Assembly: GCF_023016265.1 (NCBI RefSeq)
Contig: NZ_CP095412.1
Span: 3,720,001-3,784,000 of the forward strand
Source: Blastococcus sp. PRF04-17
GTDB taxonomy: Bacteria > Actinomycetota > Actinomycetes > Mycobacteriales > Geodermatophilaceae
Direction: 5' to 3'
Length of the DNA stretch: 64,000 nt
Shown: piece by piece, positions 11,239-19,234 of the stretch
How the letters are laid out: the number at the start of each line of letters is the position of its first letter
Position numbering within the stretch: the stretch's first letter is position 1
Program-made: the position numbers and the translations under genes
The notes under the pieces: model-generated
The model's input: only the letters and a program-made list of their open reading frames with translations
The model's database searches: none
What the model was told of the DNA's origin: nothing

Positions 11239-11328
11239 ATGAGCTCGCAGACCCGTACCGCCAAGTGGAACCGCACCGCCAAGTGGAACCGGACGGCGAA
11301 GTGGAACCGCACGGCGAAGTGGAACTGA
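11239..11328 (+). CDS. 29-residue peptide of tandem TAKWNR repeats
   Basis: A free-standing micro-gene: GGAGG (11230-11234) is 4 nt before the ATG. The product begins MSSQTR, then has TAKWNR three times and a final TAKWN before TGA. It has four Trp, four Lys and four Arg, no acidic residue and no signal peptide. Repeat units are 18 bp (11257-11274, 11275-11292, 11293-11310, then 15 bp). The units differ only at synonymous third positions (ACC GCC versus ACG GCG; CGC versus CGG), which suggests selection on the peptide. A 9-bp hairpin follows 27 bp after the stop, so it is probably transcribed alone. I do not recognise a family; RiPP precursor, cationic antimicrobial or regulatory peptide, or a leader peptide are possibilities. 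No peptide-modifying enzyme is adjacent. Confidence 0.7.
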   Translation: MSSQTRTAKWNRTAKWNRTAKWNRTAKWN

Positions 11329-11355
11329 TCCACTGATCTGAAGATTCCTCCGCAG

Positions 11356-11389
11356 CGGGGCAGGCGGCCTGAGGGCACCTGCCCCGTTT
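11356..11389 (+). terminator. Terminator after the TAKWNR peptide gene
   Basis: CGGGGCAGG (11356-11364) pairs perfectly with CCTGCCCCG (11378-11386) around a 13-nt loop and is followed by TTT. It separates the peptide gene from the GGDEF-EAL gene and supports a short independent transcript. Confidence 0.7.
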
Positions 11390-11423
11390 CGGGTTCCGGC
11401 TCCTCGGTCCCGGGCCTCGCCGC

Positions 11424-11432
11424 TGTTAGCCT
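11424..11432 (+). promoter_or_regulatory. Extended -10 promoter for the GGDEF-EAL gene
   Basis: TGT-TAGCCT is an extended -10 element (TGn TANNNT) 38 bp before the TTG start. No convincing -35 is present. The preceding terminator makes a separate promoter here necessary. Confidence 0.45.
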
Positions 11433-11470
11433 CGGCGCGCCCTTCCCCACCTGAGAGAAACCGGGTCACG

Positions 11471-14017
11471 TTGGCCGAGCCCGAGATTTCCCCTGCGCCG
11501 CGCGGCTCCTCCGCCGCGACGCGCCGGGCTTGGACCATCGCCGTCGGTGGCACCGTCCTGGCGCTGACCTTGGCTGCATCCGTCCTGCCGGCCGCCATCG
11601 AGCCGTTCCGCCCGCTGGCGGTGCTCGCCGTCGGTGTCCTGTTCCTGGTCAGCGAGTCCATCGAGATGCATGTCGAGTTCCGGCGGCAGACCTACTCGTG
11701 GTCGCTGGCCGAACTCGCGCTGACCATCGCGCTGGTCGAGGTGGGCGGGTTCTGGGCCACCATCGCGTGGATCGTCGCGCTGGCCCTGCAGACCGGCCTG
11801 CGCGGCCACTTCCAGCCGGCGAAGGCGGTCTTCAACCTCGCCATGGCGCTGCTCCACGGCTCCGTCGCGGTCGCCGTCCTCCAGGCCATGCCGGACGCCG
11901 AGATCACCCAGCCGCTGGGCTGGCTGGGCCTCGTCCTCGCCGTCCTGATCGCCAACCTCGTCGTGGCACTGATGATCAGCGTCGCGATCATCGGGACGGC
12001 GGGGTATCCCGGTCCCTCGCTGTGGCGCGAGCAGCTCGTGCCGATCGCCGTCGTCTCGCCGGTCATCGTCTCGGTCGGCATCATCGCGCTGCTCCTGACG
12101 ACGCTGAGCCCGTGGGCCTGGCTGCTCATCCTGCCCGTGCTCTCGGTCGTCGGACTGCTCTTCCGGCGCTTCGGCAAGGTGGCCCGCGAGGGCAGCAGCG
12201 TCGAGCGCGTCTACGCCTTCGCGCGCCGGGTGGAGCAGGTCTCCCCGGACGAGGCGGGCACCCAGCAGATCGTGCAGGCAGTCCGGGAGCTGCTGAACGC
12301 CGAGCGCGTCGCGCTGTGGCTCCCGCCGTACCTCGACGAGGAACCGCGTTTGATCGTCTCCGCCGAGAACGGCGCGGTCTGGTACGACGGCCCCGGCGAC
12401 CCGGACGACGTCTTCCGCCGCCGGGCCGTCAGCTCCACCGACGGCCCGCTGCTGGTCTCGCTCGCCAAGGCCGACCCCGAAGAGGCCGCCGGCCTGGCGC
12501 GGCGGGGCGTCTCCGACCTGCTCGGCGCGCCGGTCATGACGGCAGCCGGTGAGCCCGGATACCTGGAGGTCTGCGACCGCTCCAGCGAGGTGATGGACTT
12601 CGCCGACAGCGACCGGGCGGCACTGGACTCCATGCTCACCCACGTCAACGCAGCGATCCGGCACCAGCAGCTGCTGACGCAGATCCGCTACGACGCCGAC
12701 CACGACCGGCTCACCGGCCTGCCCAACCGCCAGCGCCTGGCGGCGGAGATCGAGCAACTGCTCTCGGCCGAGCCGATGACCGCCCGCGCGGGGCTGATCC
12801 TGGCCTCCCTGGGCAACTACACCGAGGTCACCGACACCCTCGGCCACGCGGCCAGCGACGAACTGCTCCTCGTCACCGCGGGCCTGCTGCGCGAGCACGC
12901 GCCGCCGCACGCCCTGCTGGCCCGCATGGAGGGCGAGCAGTTCGCCGTCCTCCTGCCGGGACTGTCGCTGCAGGCGACCGAGCGGGCGGCCCGGCGGTTG
13001 CGCGAGGCGGCCTCCACCCGCTCACGGGTGGCCGGCCTGGACCTCGAGGTGACCCTGACCATCGGCGTGGCCGCCGCTCCGGTGCACGGCACGGACGCGG
13101 GCACGCTCATGCAGCGGGCCGACGTCGCCCTGCTGGCCGCGGCGGACTCCGGTGGGGTGGCCAGCTACCACCCGGTGCTCGACCAGCAGAGCCTGCGCCG
13201 CCTGCAGCTGGGCACCGAGCTCGAGACGGCGATGCGCGAGGGCCAGATCAGCGTCGTCTACCAGCCCATCATCGACGCCCAGACCTCCGACATCGTCTCG
13301 GTGGAGACGCTCGTCCGCTGGGCGCACCCGCGCTACGGCTCGATCCCCCCGGACGACTTCATCCACCTCGCCGAGCAGATCGGCCGCATCGGGCACCTGA
13401 CCGACCACGTGCTCGACCTCGCTCTGGCTCGCTGCCGGCGGTGGCTGGACCAGGACATCGCGCTGTCGGTCGCGGTGAACCTCTCGGTGCACTGCCTCAC
13501 CGAGCACGACCTCGTCGCCCGGGTGCGGCGCGCGCTGCAGCGGCACCGCGTGCCGGGCGAGCTGCTGACCCTCGAGCTCACCGAGGGCAGCGTCGTCGAC
13601 GACTCGGTCCGCGACAGCACCGTCCTGGCCGATCTGCACGGCCTGGGCTTGCGGCTGTCCATGGACGACTTCGGCACCGGCTACTCGTCGCTCTCCCAGT
13701 TGCGCCAGCTCCCCATCGACGAGGTGAAGATCGACAAGTCCTTCGTCCTGGGCATGTCGACCAGCCAGGGGGAGTCGTTCATCGCGCGGTCGATCATCGA
13801 ACTGGCCCACAACCTGGGTCTCCGGGTGGTCGCCGAGGGCGTCGAGGACGAGCTGACCCGCAACCTGCTCGCCCAGATGGGATGCGACAAGCTCCAGGGA
13901 TTCCTGGTCAGCCGTCCGCTGCCCGACGACCGGCTGGAGAGCTGGCTGCTGGCCCGCACCGGCGTCCGCTCGGCGGCGCCCGGGGCGACCCATCGCCGGC
14001 TGTTCGTGCGGACGTAG
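11471..14017 (+). CDS. Membrane GGDEF-EAL cyclic di-GMP protein
   Basis: 848 aa. About six to eight membrane helices (20-230) are followed by a GAF-like region (about 240-395), a GGDEF domain (about 405-560) and an EAL domain (about 590-835). The GGDEF active site is degenerate: HDRLTGLPNR is present but the signature reads RMEGEQF instead of GGDEF, so cyclase activity is doubtful. The EAL domain keeps the catalytic set: ETLVRW, VNLS, ELTE, MDDFGTGYSSL, the Lys of VKIDKSF, VAEGVE and KLQG. It is therefore probably a cyclic di-GMP phosphodiesterase whose GGDEF domain is regulatory. The start is TTG 11471, 11 nt after a weak GAGAG. Confidence 0.85.
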   Translation: MAEPEISPAPRGSSAATRRAWTIAVGGTVLALTLAASVLPAAIEPFRPLAVLAVGVLFLVSESIEMHVEFRRQTYSWSLAELALTIALVEVGGFWATIAWIVALALQTGLRGHFQPAKAVFNLAMALLHGSVAVAVLQAMPDAEITQPLGWLGLVLAVLIANLVVALMISVAIIGTAGYPGPSLWREQLVPIAVVSPVIVSVGIIALLLTTLSPWAWLLILPVLSVVGLLFRRFGKVAREGSSVERVYAFARRVEQVSPDEAGTQQIVQAVRELLNAERVALWLPPYLDEEPRLIVSAENGAVWYDGPGDPDDVFRRRAVSSTDGPLLVSLAKADPEEAAGLARRGVSDLLGAPVMTAAGEPGYLEVCDRSSEVMDFADSDRAALDSMLTHVNAAIRHQQLLTQIRYDADHDRLTGLPNRQRLAAEIEQLLSAEPMTARAGLILASLGNYTEVTDTLGHAASDELLLVTAGLLREHAPPHALLARMEGEQFAVLLPGLSLQATERAARRLREAASTRSRVAGLDLEVTLTIGVAAAPVHGTDAGTLMQRADVALLAAADSGGVASYHPVLDQQSLRRLQLGTELETAMREGQISVVYQPIIDAQTSDIVSVETLVRWAHPRYGSIPPDDFIHLAEQIGRIGHLTDHVLDLALARCRRWLDQDIALSVAVNLSVHCLTEHDLVARVRRALQRHRVPGELLTLELTEGSVVDDSVRDSTVLADLHGLGLRLSMDDFGTGYSSLSQLRQLPIDEVKIDKSFVLGMSTSQGESFIARSIIELAHNLGLRVVAEGVEDELTRNLLAQMGCDKLQGFLVSRPLPDDRLESWLLARTGVRSAAPGATHRRLFVRT

Positions 14018-14055
14018 CGGCGCGCCCCCTGCCGGAGCCGACCGCGCCGGTCAGG

Positions 14056-14061
14056 TACAGT
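14056..14061 (+). promoter_or_regulatory. -10 element upstream of tRNA-Thr
   Basis: TACAGT, 21 bp before the mature tRNA-Thr 5' end, is the likely -10 of the tRNA-Thr/tRNA-Met transcript. No good -35 is seen. Confidence 0.5.
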
Positions 14062-14082
14062 TCTCGACGGCTCTTCGAGCAC

Positions 14083-14155
14083 GCCCCTTTAGCTCAGTCG
14101 GCAGAGCGTCTCCATGGTAAGGAGAAGGTCTACGGTTCGATTCCGTAAAGGGGCT
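14083..14155 (+). tRNA. tRNA-Thr (GGT)
   Basis: 73 nt. The acceptor GCCCCTT (14083-14089) pairs with AAGGGGC (14148-14154); the discriminator is T. The anticodon loop ATGGTAA, in a TCTCC/GGAGA stem, gives GGT. The D arm is AGCTCAGTCGGCAGAGC and the T arm has GGTTCGATTCC. CCA is not encoded. Confidence 0.95.
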
Positions 14156-14202
14156 CTGTGACCTGCCGGTCCTGTCGCGAGACCGGGCCGCACGGTCATC
14201 CC

Positions 14203-14276
14203 GGCGGTGTAGCTCAGCCTGGTAGAGCAAGCGGCTCATAATCGCTGTGTCACCGGTTCAAGTCCGGTCACCGCTA
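14203..14276 (+). tRNA. tRNA-Met (CAT), elongator type
   Basis: 74 nt. The acceptor GGCGGTG pairs with CACCGCT with a terminal G-U pair; the discriminator is A. The anticodon loop CTCATAA gives CAT. The first acceptor pair is formed and the anticodon stem lacks the three G-C pairs of initiator tRNA, so this is elongator Met; a tRNA-Ile with lysidine-modified CAT is a remote alternative. CCA is not encoded. Confidence 0.9.
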
Positions 14277-14281
14277 CTCCC

Positions 14282-14308
14282 GACGGACCCCGCACCCCGG
14301 GGTCCGTC
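14282..14308 (+). terminator. Hairpin after tRNA-Met
   Basis: GACGGACCCC (14282-14291) pairs perfectly with GGGGTCCGTC (14299-14308), with an 8-nt loop, immediately behind tRNA-Met. It probably terminates or processes the tRNA transcript before rpmG. Confidence 0.65.
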
Positions 14309-14373
14309 CGCACGTCAGCAAGCACCGCGTCGGCGTCCGCCGGCTCGGCCGTACAAGGCTAGGAGCACTCCTC

Positions 14374-14538
14374 ATGGCAGCGACCGACATCCGTCCGAAG
14401 ATCACCCTGGCCTGCCAGGAGTGCAAGAACCGCAACTACATCACCCGCAAGAACCGGCGCAACGACCCCGACCGGCTCGAGCTGATGAAGTACTGCCCGC
14501 GCGAGCGCAAGCACACGCTGCACCGCGAGACCCGCTGA
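14374..14538 (+). CDS. rpmG: 50S ribosomal protein L33
   Basis: 54-aa L33. [21 protein letters not shown] is the family signature; AGGAG lies 8 nt before the ATG. The first zinc pair C14-x2-C17 is present, but the second pair reads CPRE, so the fourth cysteine of the zinc-binding form is replaced by Glu. It follows tRNA-Met and precedes hadA, a conserved actinobacterial order. Its zinc-binding status is therefore uncertain. Confidence 0.93.
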   Translation: MAATDIRPKITLACQECKNRNYITRKNRRNDPDRLELMKYCPRERKHTLHRETR

Positions 14539-14585
14539 TCTGACAGCGCGGATCAACTCAGCCGTACACGCGAGAGGGCGGGAGC

Positions 14586-15031
14586 ATGGCGCTGGACCGG
14601 GAACTGGTCGGGCGCAGCTACCCGCCCTCCGCCGTCTACGAGGTGGGCCGGGCCAAGATCGCCGAGTTCGCCACGGCGATCGGTGCCGACGACCCGGTCC
14701 ACCGCGACGTCGCGGCGGCCCGCGCCGCCGGCCATCCCGACGTCATCGCCCCGCCGACCTTCGCCATCGTGGTGAGCCTCGAGGCGGCGTTCGTCGTCCT
14801 CGACGACCCGGACGTGGGACTGGACTACAGCCGGGTCGTCCACGGCGAGCAGAAGTTCGTCCACCACCGGCCCATCCGGGCCGGTGACCGGCTGGTGGCC
14901 ACGACCACGATCGACGGCGCACGCACCGTCGCCGGCAACGACCTGCTGACCGCGCGGGTCGACCTCGCCACCGAGGACGGCGAGGCGGTCTGCACCGCCA
15001 CGTCGATGCTGGTCGCCCGGGGGAGTCATGA
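14586..15031 (+). CDS. hadA: MaoC-like (R)-hydroxyacyl dehydratase subunit HadA, frame lost at 3' end
   Basis: HadA-like hotdog protein with the N-terminal MaoC fold: LDRELVGRSYPP start, IAEFATAIGADDPVHRD, IAPPTFAIVV. It should pair with the HadB product to dehydrate a 3-hydroxyacyl thioester. As read, the frame misses its stop and runs to 15296, deep inside hadB. Adding one G to the GGGGG run at 15019-15023 ends it at TGA 15029-15031, overlapping the hadB start in ATGA, with 148 residues, the normal size. In mycobacteria these enzymes serve mycolic acid synthesis; nothing in this window shows mycolate genes, so the acyl substrate is open. GGGAG precedes the ATG. Confidence 0.82.
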
Positions 15032-15435
15032 CGCACGAGGTCGGCACGGAGCTGCCCACCCAGGTCCTCCGGATCACGCGGGCCGACCTCGTCCGCTATG
15101 CGGGCGCGTCCGGCGACTTCAACCCGATCCACTGGAACGACCGGACGGCGACCGCGGTGGGCCTCCCGGGCGTCATCGCCCACGGCATGTTCACGATGGC
15201 GCTGGCGGCGCGCGTCGTGACGGCATGGACGGGCGACCCGGGCGCCCTGGTCGAGTACCACGTGCGCTTCGGCCGGCCGGTGGTCGTGCCCGATGACGAC
15301 GAGGGCGCCGAGGTGACCGTGCAGGGCAGGGTGGGCGCCGTGCTGGACGACGGCAGGCTGCGCGTCGACCTGACCGTCACCAGCGCCGGTGAGAAAGTGC
15401 TCTCCCTGGCCCGCGCGACCGTCCGCATGGCATGA
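15028..15435 (+). CDS. hadB: MaoC-like (R)-hydroxyacyl dehydratase subunit HadB
   Basis: 135-aa catalytic partner of HadA. The hydratase-2 motif is intact: YAGASGDFNPIHWND with catalytic Asp and His, then GVIAHGMFTMAL. It acts on 3-hydroxyacyl thioesters in the cytosol as a heterodimer with HadA. Its ATG lies in a G-rich junction with hadA, and its TGA overlaps the ATG of the downstream peptidase gene (ATGA), so the three are probably one translational unit. Confidence 0.9.
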   Translation: MTHEVGTELPTQVLRITRADLVRYAGASGDFNPIHWNDRTATAVGLPGVIAHGMFTMALAARVVTAWTGDPGALVEYHVRFGRPVVVPDDDEGAEVTVQGRVGAVLDDGRLRVDLTVTSAGEKVLSLARATVRMA

Positions 15436-16874
15436 GGGCGGCGCGGCGGCCCTCCGTCGCCCTCGCCGGCGTGCTCGTGCTGGCGGGCTGCACCTCGTTT
15501 TCGCAGTCGGTCGAGGTGGCCGCTCCGCCGGATCCCGCCACCACCGCCCCCGAGCCGCCGGAGGACGAACGATTCGCCTGCCCGGCCGAGCGTGCCGAGC
15601 CCGACCCCGACCGGCCGGTGATCGCGCTGGACTTCCGCCTCGAGGACGACCGCTCGACGGTCACGGGCACGGAGGCCGTCGCGTTCACGCCCGACCTGCC
15701 CGTCCGCGAGCTCGTCTTCCGGCTGATCCCCAACAGCCCCGACTCGGCGCCGAACGGCAACCGTCTGGTGGTCGACGACGTTCGCGGCACCGACGTCGCC
15801 GGGGGGCGGTACGAGGACGCCGGAGCCGCCGATCCGGGCGGGCTCTACGTGGTGGAGCTGGCCGACGAACTGGACGCCGGTGAGACGACCGAGGTCGAGC
15901 TGGACTTCACGCTGTCGCTGGGCAGCCGCGGGTTCGACCGGGTCGGCACCGACGAGGGACTGGCCTGGTGGGCCAGTGGCGCCCCGCTGCTCGCCTGGGA
16001 GCCCGGAGTGGGCTGGGCCCAGGACCCGTTCGTCGACCTCGGCGGGGAGACCGCCAACAGCCCCGTCGCCGACACGACCATCACGGTCTCGGCTCCCGAG
16101 GACCTCACGGTGATGATGACCGGCCGGCAGGAGGAGCCCTCGCAGCCGCAGGGCGGTCGCCGCACCTGGACGTCGCACGAGCCGGTGGCCCGCGACGTCG
16201 CCGTCGCCGCGGGAGCGTTCGGGACGGCGCAGGGCGAGACCCCGGGGGGCGTGCGCGTGCGCGCGGGCACCCTTCCCGGCAGCGACGTGGAACCGGCGGC
16301 GCTGCTCGAGGCGACGACGGATGCGATCGCCGAGCTCGAGCGGTTCCTCGGCCCGTTCCCGTACGAGACCCTCACCGTGCCGCTGCTGCCGGACTACGGC
16401 GGCGGCATCGAGTACCCGAGCCTGATCCTCCAGGCGACGCCCAGCCGGCAGGTCCTGGTGCACGAGGTCGCCCACATGTGGTTCTACGGGATGGTGGGCA
16501 ACTCCCAGTTCCGCGACCCCTGGCTGGACGAGGCCTTCGCGTCCTGGGCCGAGTCGGTCGCCGACCGGGGGCAGGACCTGGTCGACGAGGACGCGATCAC
16601 CCTCGATGGCCCGGTCGGCGGATCGATGACCGACTACGACGGCACGCGCGAGTACTTCACCCTCGTCTACGACAAGGGCGGCGCCGCGCTCCTCGCCGCG
16701 CGCGAGGCTGCCGGGGCCGAGGCGTTCGACGAGGCCATCCGGTGCTACGTCGACGCCACCGCCTGGAGCATCGCCACCCCCGAGGACCTCGGCCGCGCGC
16801 TGGCGGACCTGCCCGCGGCCGTCGCCGTCCTCAACCGGGCACAGGCCCTGGGCAAGGACGACATCCTGCGCTGA
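15432..16874 (+). CDS. M1-family-like zinc peptidase, lipoprotein
   Basis: 480-aa exported lipoprotein: signal peptide with lipobox VLAGC (C20). The M1 zinc signature is complete, H344-E-x2-H348 then 18 residues to E367, inside HEVAHMWFYGMVGNSQFRD. The substrate-binding GAMEN motif is replaced by GGGIEYPS. The beta-rich N-terminal domain (about 60-270) and the catalytic domain are present, but the long C-terminal helical domain of classical aminopeptidase N is missing. The substrate is unknown; extracytoplasmic aminopeptidase activity is a reasonable inference. It overlaps hadB by 4 bp and is convergent with the aminotransferase, with only 3 bp between stops. Confidence 0.82.
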   Translation: MRAARRPSVALAGVLVLAGCTSFSQSVEVAAPPDPATTAPEPPEDERFACPAERAEPDPDRPVIALDFRLEDDRSTVTGTEAVAFTPDLPVRELVFRLIPNSPDSAPNGNRLVVDDVRGTDVAGGRYEDAGAADPGGLYVVELADELDAGETTEVELDFTLSLGSRGFDRVGTDEGLAWWASGAPLLAWEPGVGWAQDPFVDLGGETANSPVADTTITVSAPEDLTVMMTGRQEEPSQPQGGRRTWTSHEPVARDVAVAAGAFGTAQGETPGGVRVRAGTLPGSDVEPAALLEATTDAIAELERFLGPFPYETLTVPLLPDYGGGIEYPSLILQATPSRQVLVHEVAHMWFYGMVGNSQFRDPWLDEAFASWAESVADRGQDLVDEDAITLDGPVGGSMTDYDGTREYFTLVYDKGGAALLAAREAAGAEAFDEAIRCYVDATAWSIATPEDLGRALADLPAAVAVLNRAQALGKDDILR

Positions 16875-16877
16875 GAG

Positions 16878-18149
16878 CTACGCGGCCGAGCCGAGCAGCC
16901 GCTGCATCCGGCTCACGCCCTCGACCAGGTCCTCGTCGCCGAGCGCGTAGGACATGCGCAGGTAGCCCGGGGTCCCGAACGCCTCGCCGGGAACGACGGC
17001 CACCTCCGCCTCCTCCAGGATCAGCTCCGCCAGCTCCGCGCTGGTCTGCGCCGTCCGGCCGGCGATCGGCCGGCCCAGCAGACCCTTCACCGAGGGGTAG
17101 ACGTAGAACGCGCCCTGCGGCTCGGGGCAGGCCACCCCGGGGATCTCCCGCAGCATCGACACGATCGTCTGCCGGCGCCGGTCGAAGGCCTCGCGCATGG
17201 TCGCGACGGCGGACAGGTCCCCGTTCAGCGCCGCGATCGCCGCCGCCTGCGACACGTTGGCCACGTTGGACGTGGCGTGCGACTGCAGGTTGGTCGCGGC
17301 CTTGACCAGGTCCGCCGGGCCCACGATCCAGCCGACCCGCCAGCCCGTCATGGCGTAGGTCTTGGCCACACCGTTGACCACCACGCAGCGCTCGGCCAGC
17401 TCCGGCACCACGACCGGCATCGACGGTGCCGTCGCGCCGCCGTAGGTGAGGTGCTCGTAGATCTCGTCGGTGAGCACCCACAGCCCCGCGTCCAGCGCCC
17501 ACCGGCCGATCTCGGCCACCTGCTCCGCCGGGTAGACCGCGCCGGTGGGGTTGGACGGGGAGCAGAAGAGCAGCACCTTGGTGCGAGGCGTCCGTGCAGC
17601 CTCGAGCTGGGCGGCCGAGACGAGGTAGCCGCTCTGCTCGTCGGCGACAACCGGCACGGGGACGCCGCCGGCCAGGCGGATGGCCTCGGGATAGGTCGTC
17701 CAGTACGGCGCGGGCACCAGGACCTCGTCGCCGGGGTCGAGCATCGTCGCGAACGCCTCGTAGACCGCTTGCTTGCCGCCGTTGGTCACCAGGACGTTCG
17801 CCGGGGCCACCTGCAGGCCGGAGTCGCGCGCCGTCTTGGCGACGATGGCGTCCTTGAGCGCGGGCAGTCCGCCCGCCGGGGTGTAGCGGTGCATCGCCGG
17901 CTGGGTGGCCGCGGCCACCGCCGCCTCGACGATGTAGTCCGGCGTCGGGAAGTCCGGCTCACCGGCCCCGAAGCCGATCACCGGCTTGCCGGCCGCCTTG
18001 AGCGCCTTGGCCTTCGCGTCGACCGCCAGCGTCGCCGACTCGCTGATCGCGGCGATGCGACGGGAGATCCGGCGCTCGGCGGGTGGCAGGGCGGCGGACC
18101 CAGCCGGGGAGAGGGCGGACGTGGACTCCGGGGTGGAGACGGCGGTCAT
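16878..18149 (-). CDS. aspC: Aspartate aminotransferase (class I, PLP-dependent)
   Basis: 423-aa fold-type I aminotransferase of the prokaryotic aspartate transaminase subgroup. Cofactor residues seen: N200 in [11 protein letters not shown]228 in LTDEIYEHL, the Schiff-base K263 in [16 protein letters not shown], and the carboxylate-binding Arg in [10 protein letters not shown] near the C-terminus. It transfers the amino group between aspartate and 2-oxoglutarate. The gene lies opposite tRNA-Trp/secE, where actinobacteria usually carry it. The start is ATG 18149; an N-terminal Ser/Pro/Ala-rich stretch of about 25 residues precedes the conserved fold, so a later start is possible. Confidence 0.9.
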   Translation of the reverse strand: MTAVSTPESTSALSPAGSAALPPAERRISRRIAAISESATLAVDAKAKALKAAGKPVIGFGAGEPDFPTPDYIVEAAVAAATQPAMHRYTPAGGLPALKDAIVAKTARDSGLQVAPANVLVTNGGKQAVYEAFATMLDPGDEVLVPAPYWTTYPEAIRLAGGVPVPVVADEQSGYLVSAAQLEAARTPRTKVLLFCSPSNPTGAVYPAEQVAEIGRWALDAGLWVLTDEIYEHLTYGGATAPSMPVVVPELAERCVVVNGVAKTYAMTGWRVGWIVGPADLVKAATNLQSHATSNVANVSQAAAIAALNGDLSAVATMREAFDRRRQTIVSMLREIPGVACPEPQGAFYVYPSVKGLLGRPIAGRTAQTSAELAELILEEAEVAVVPGEAFGTPGYLRMSYALGDEDLVEGVSRMQRLLGSAA

Positions 18150-18294
18150 GGGTCCATCGTGTCAAAGTCAGGGCGCCCCCGACGACGCAGGCGGACGCGG
18201 GGGCCTCGGCCGGCGGCGCGAACAGCCCTCTCGTGCCGTCGGAGCACCGGGGACCGTCGAACTCGCCCGCTCCGCTGCGCCGACCGGTGGGACG

Positions 18295-18325
18295 TTGGCT
18301 GCGCGGCCCCGCGGTCCCGTACACT
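18295..18325 (+). promoter_or_regulatory. Promoter for tRNA-Trp-secE-nusG
   Basis: TTGGCT (18295-18300), a 19-nt spacer and TACACT (18320-18325). The spacer is longer than the ideal 17, but the -10 is good. The 288 bp from the aminotransferase start to tRNA-Trp otherwise show no gene. Confidence 0.5.
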
Positions 18326-18437
18326 GGCCGCCTGGGGCAGCTGACCCCGCCACCGGCGTGCCCCGGAACCTCTCGAGGCTCTGTGCTGCCGTGGTGAGGC
18401 GGGCGGCCCCGGGGTGCGATCCCGAGGTTCGGGTTCT

Positions 18438-18510
<73 letters not shown>

Positions 18511-18580
18511 CCACCGCAGTTGACGACCGACCGACGGCCACTCACGGGAGCGGCCACCACCACGAGGCGAGCGAGGCGCA

Positions 18581-19107
18581 GTGAGCGACGAGAAGCCGGG
18601 ACGCGAGGACGACCCTCGCGACGCCGAGCTGACCGACGAGCAGCTCGACCGCGAGGCGCCCGGCGTCGACGACGCGGCGGAGCTCGAGGCGGCGGAGGAC
18701 GAGATCGCCGCCGAGGCGGAGGCCGAGGAGGACAAGGTCGTCGCCACGCGGGGGTGGGTGATCGCAAGCACCGCCGGGGCGGCGCGATCACCGCCGGCGA
18801 CGACGACGAGGACGACCTCGCACCGGCGCGGAGCCGCCGGGCCGCCCGGACGGCGACCCGTGAGGGGAGCGGCACCCGGTCGCGAGCGGAGGCCGAACGC
18901 GCCCGCGCCGAGGGCGTCCGGCAGAAGCGCTCCCTGGCGCGGTTCCTCCGGGAGGTCGTCGCCGAGCTGCGCAAGGTCATCTGGCCCGGGCGCCGCGAGC
19001 TGCTCACCTACACCACCGTGGTCATCGTGTTCGTGGCGTTCGTCGTCGCGCTCGTGGCCGGCCTGGACCTGCTCTTCGCCCAGGGCGTGATCGCCGTCTT
19101 CGGCTGA
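18581..19107 (+). CDS. secE: Preprotein translocase subunit SecE, interrupted by one lost base
   Basis: Essential gamma-type subunit of SecYEG. The C-terminal domain is unmistakable: [20 protein letters not shown] followed by one membrane helix ([18 protein letters not shown]). Ahead of it lies an acidic Glu/Ala/Asp-rich extension starting at GTG 18581. As read, the acidic part and the membrane part are in different frames: the first reads on to 19090 as nonsense, the second ends at 19107. Adding one G to the GGGGG run at 18750-18754 joins them as [14 protein letters not shown], giving 175 aa. SecE cannot be dispensable, so a consensus error or frame recoding must explain this. Confidence 0.85.
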
Positions 19108-19234
19108 CCTCCGTCCCGCGCGACATGCACGCCCCTGACAAGGAAGAGACACACACCGTGATCGAACTCGTGAGATCACCAATGAGCGCAGCACCGTCGG
19201 TCACGACGCCGACGAGCGCCAGCGAGGAGAAGTA

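Noticed and set aside
11257-11325. A CRISPR-like or iteron array from the 18-bp repeats
   Set aside because: Units are contiguous without spacers, are in frame, and vary only at synonymous positions, so they are coding repeats.
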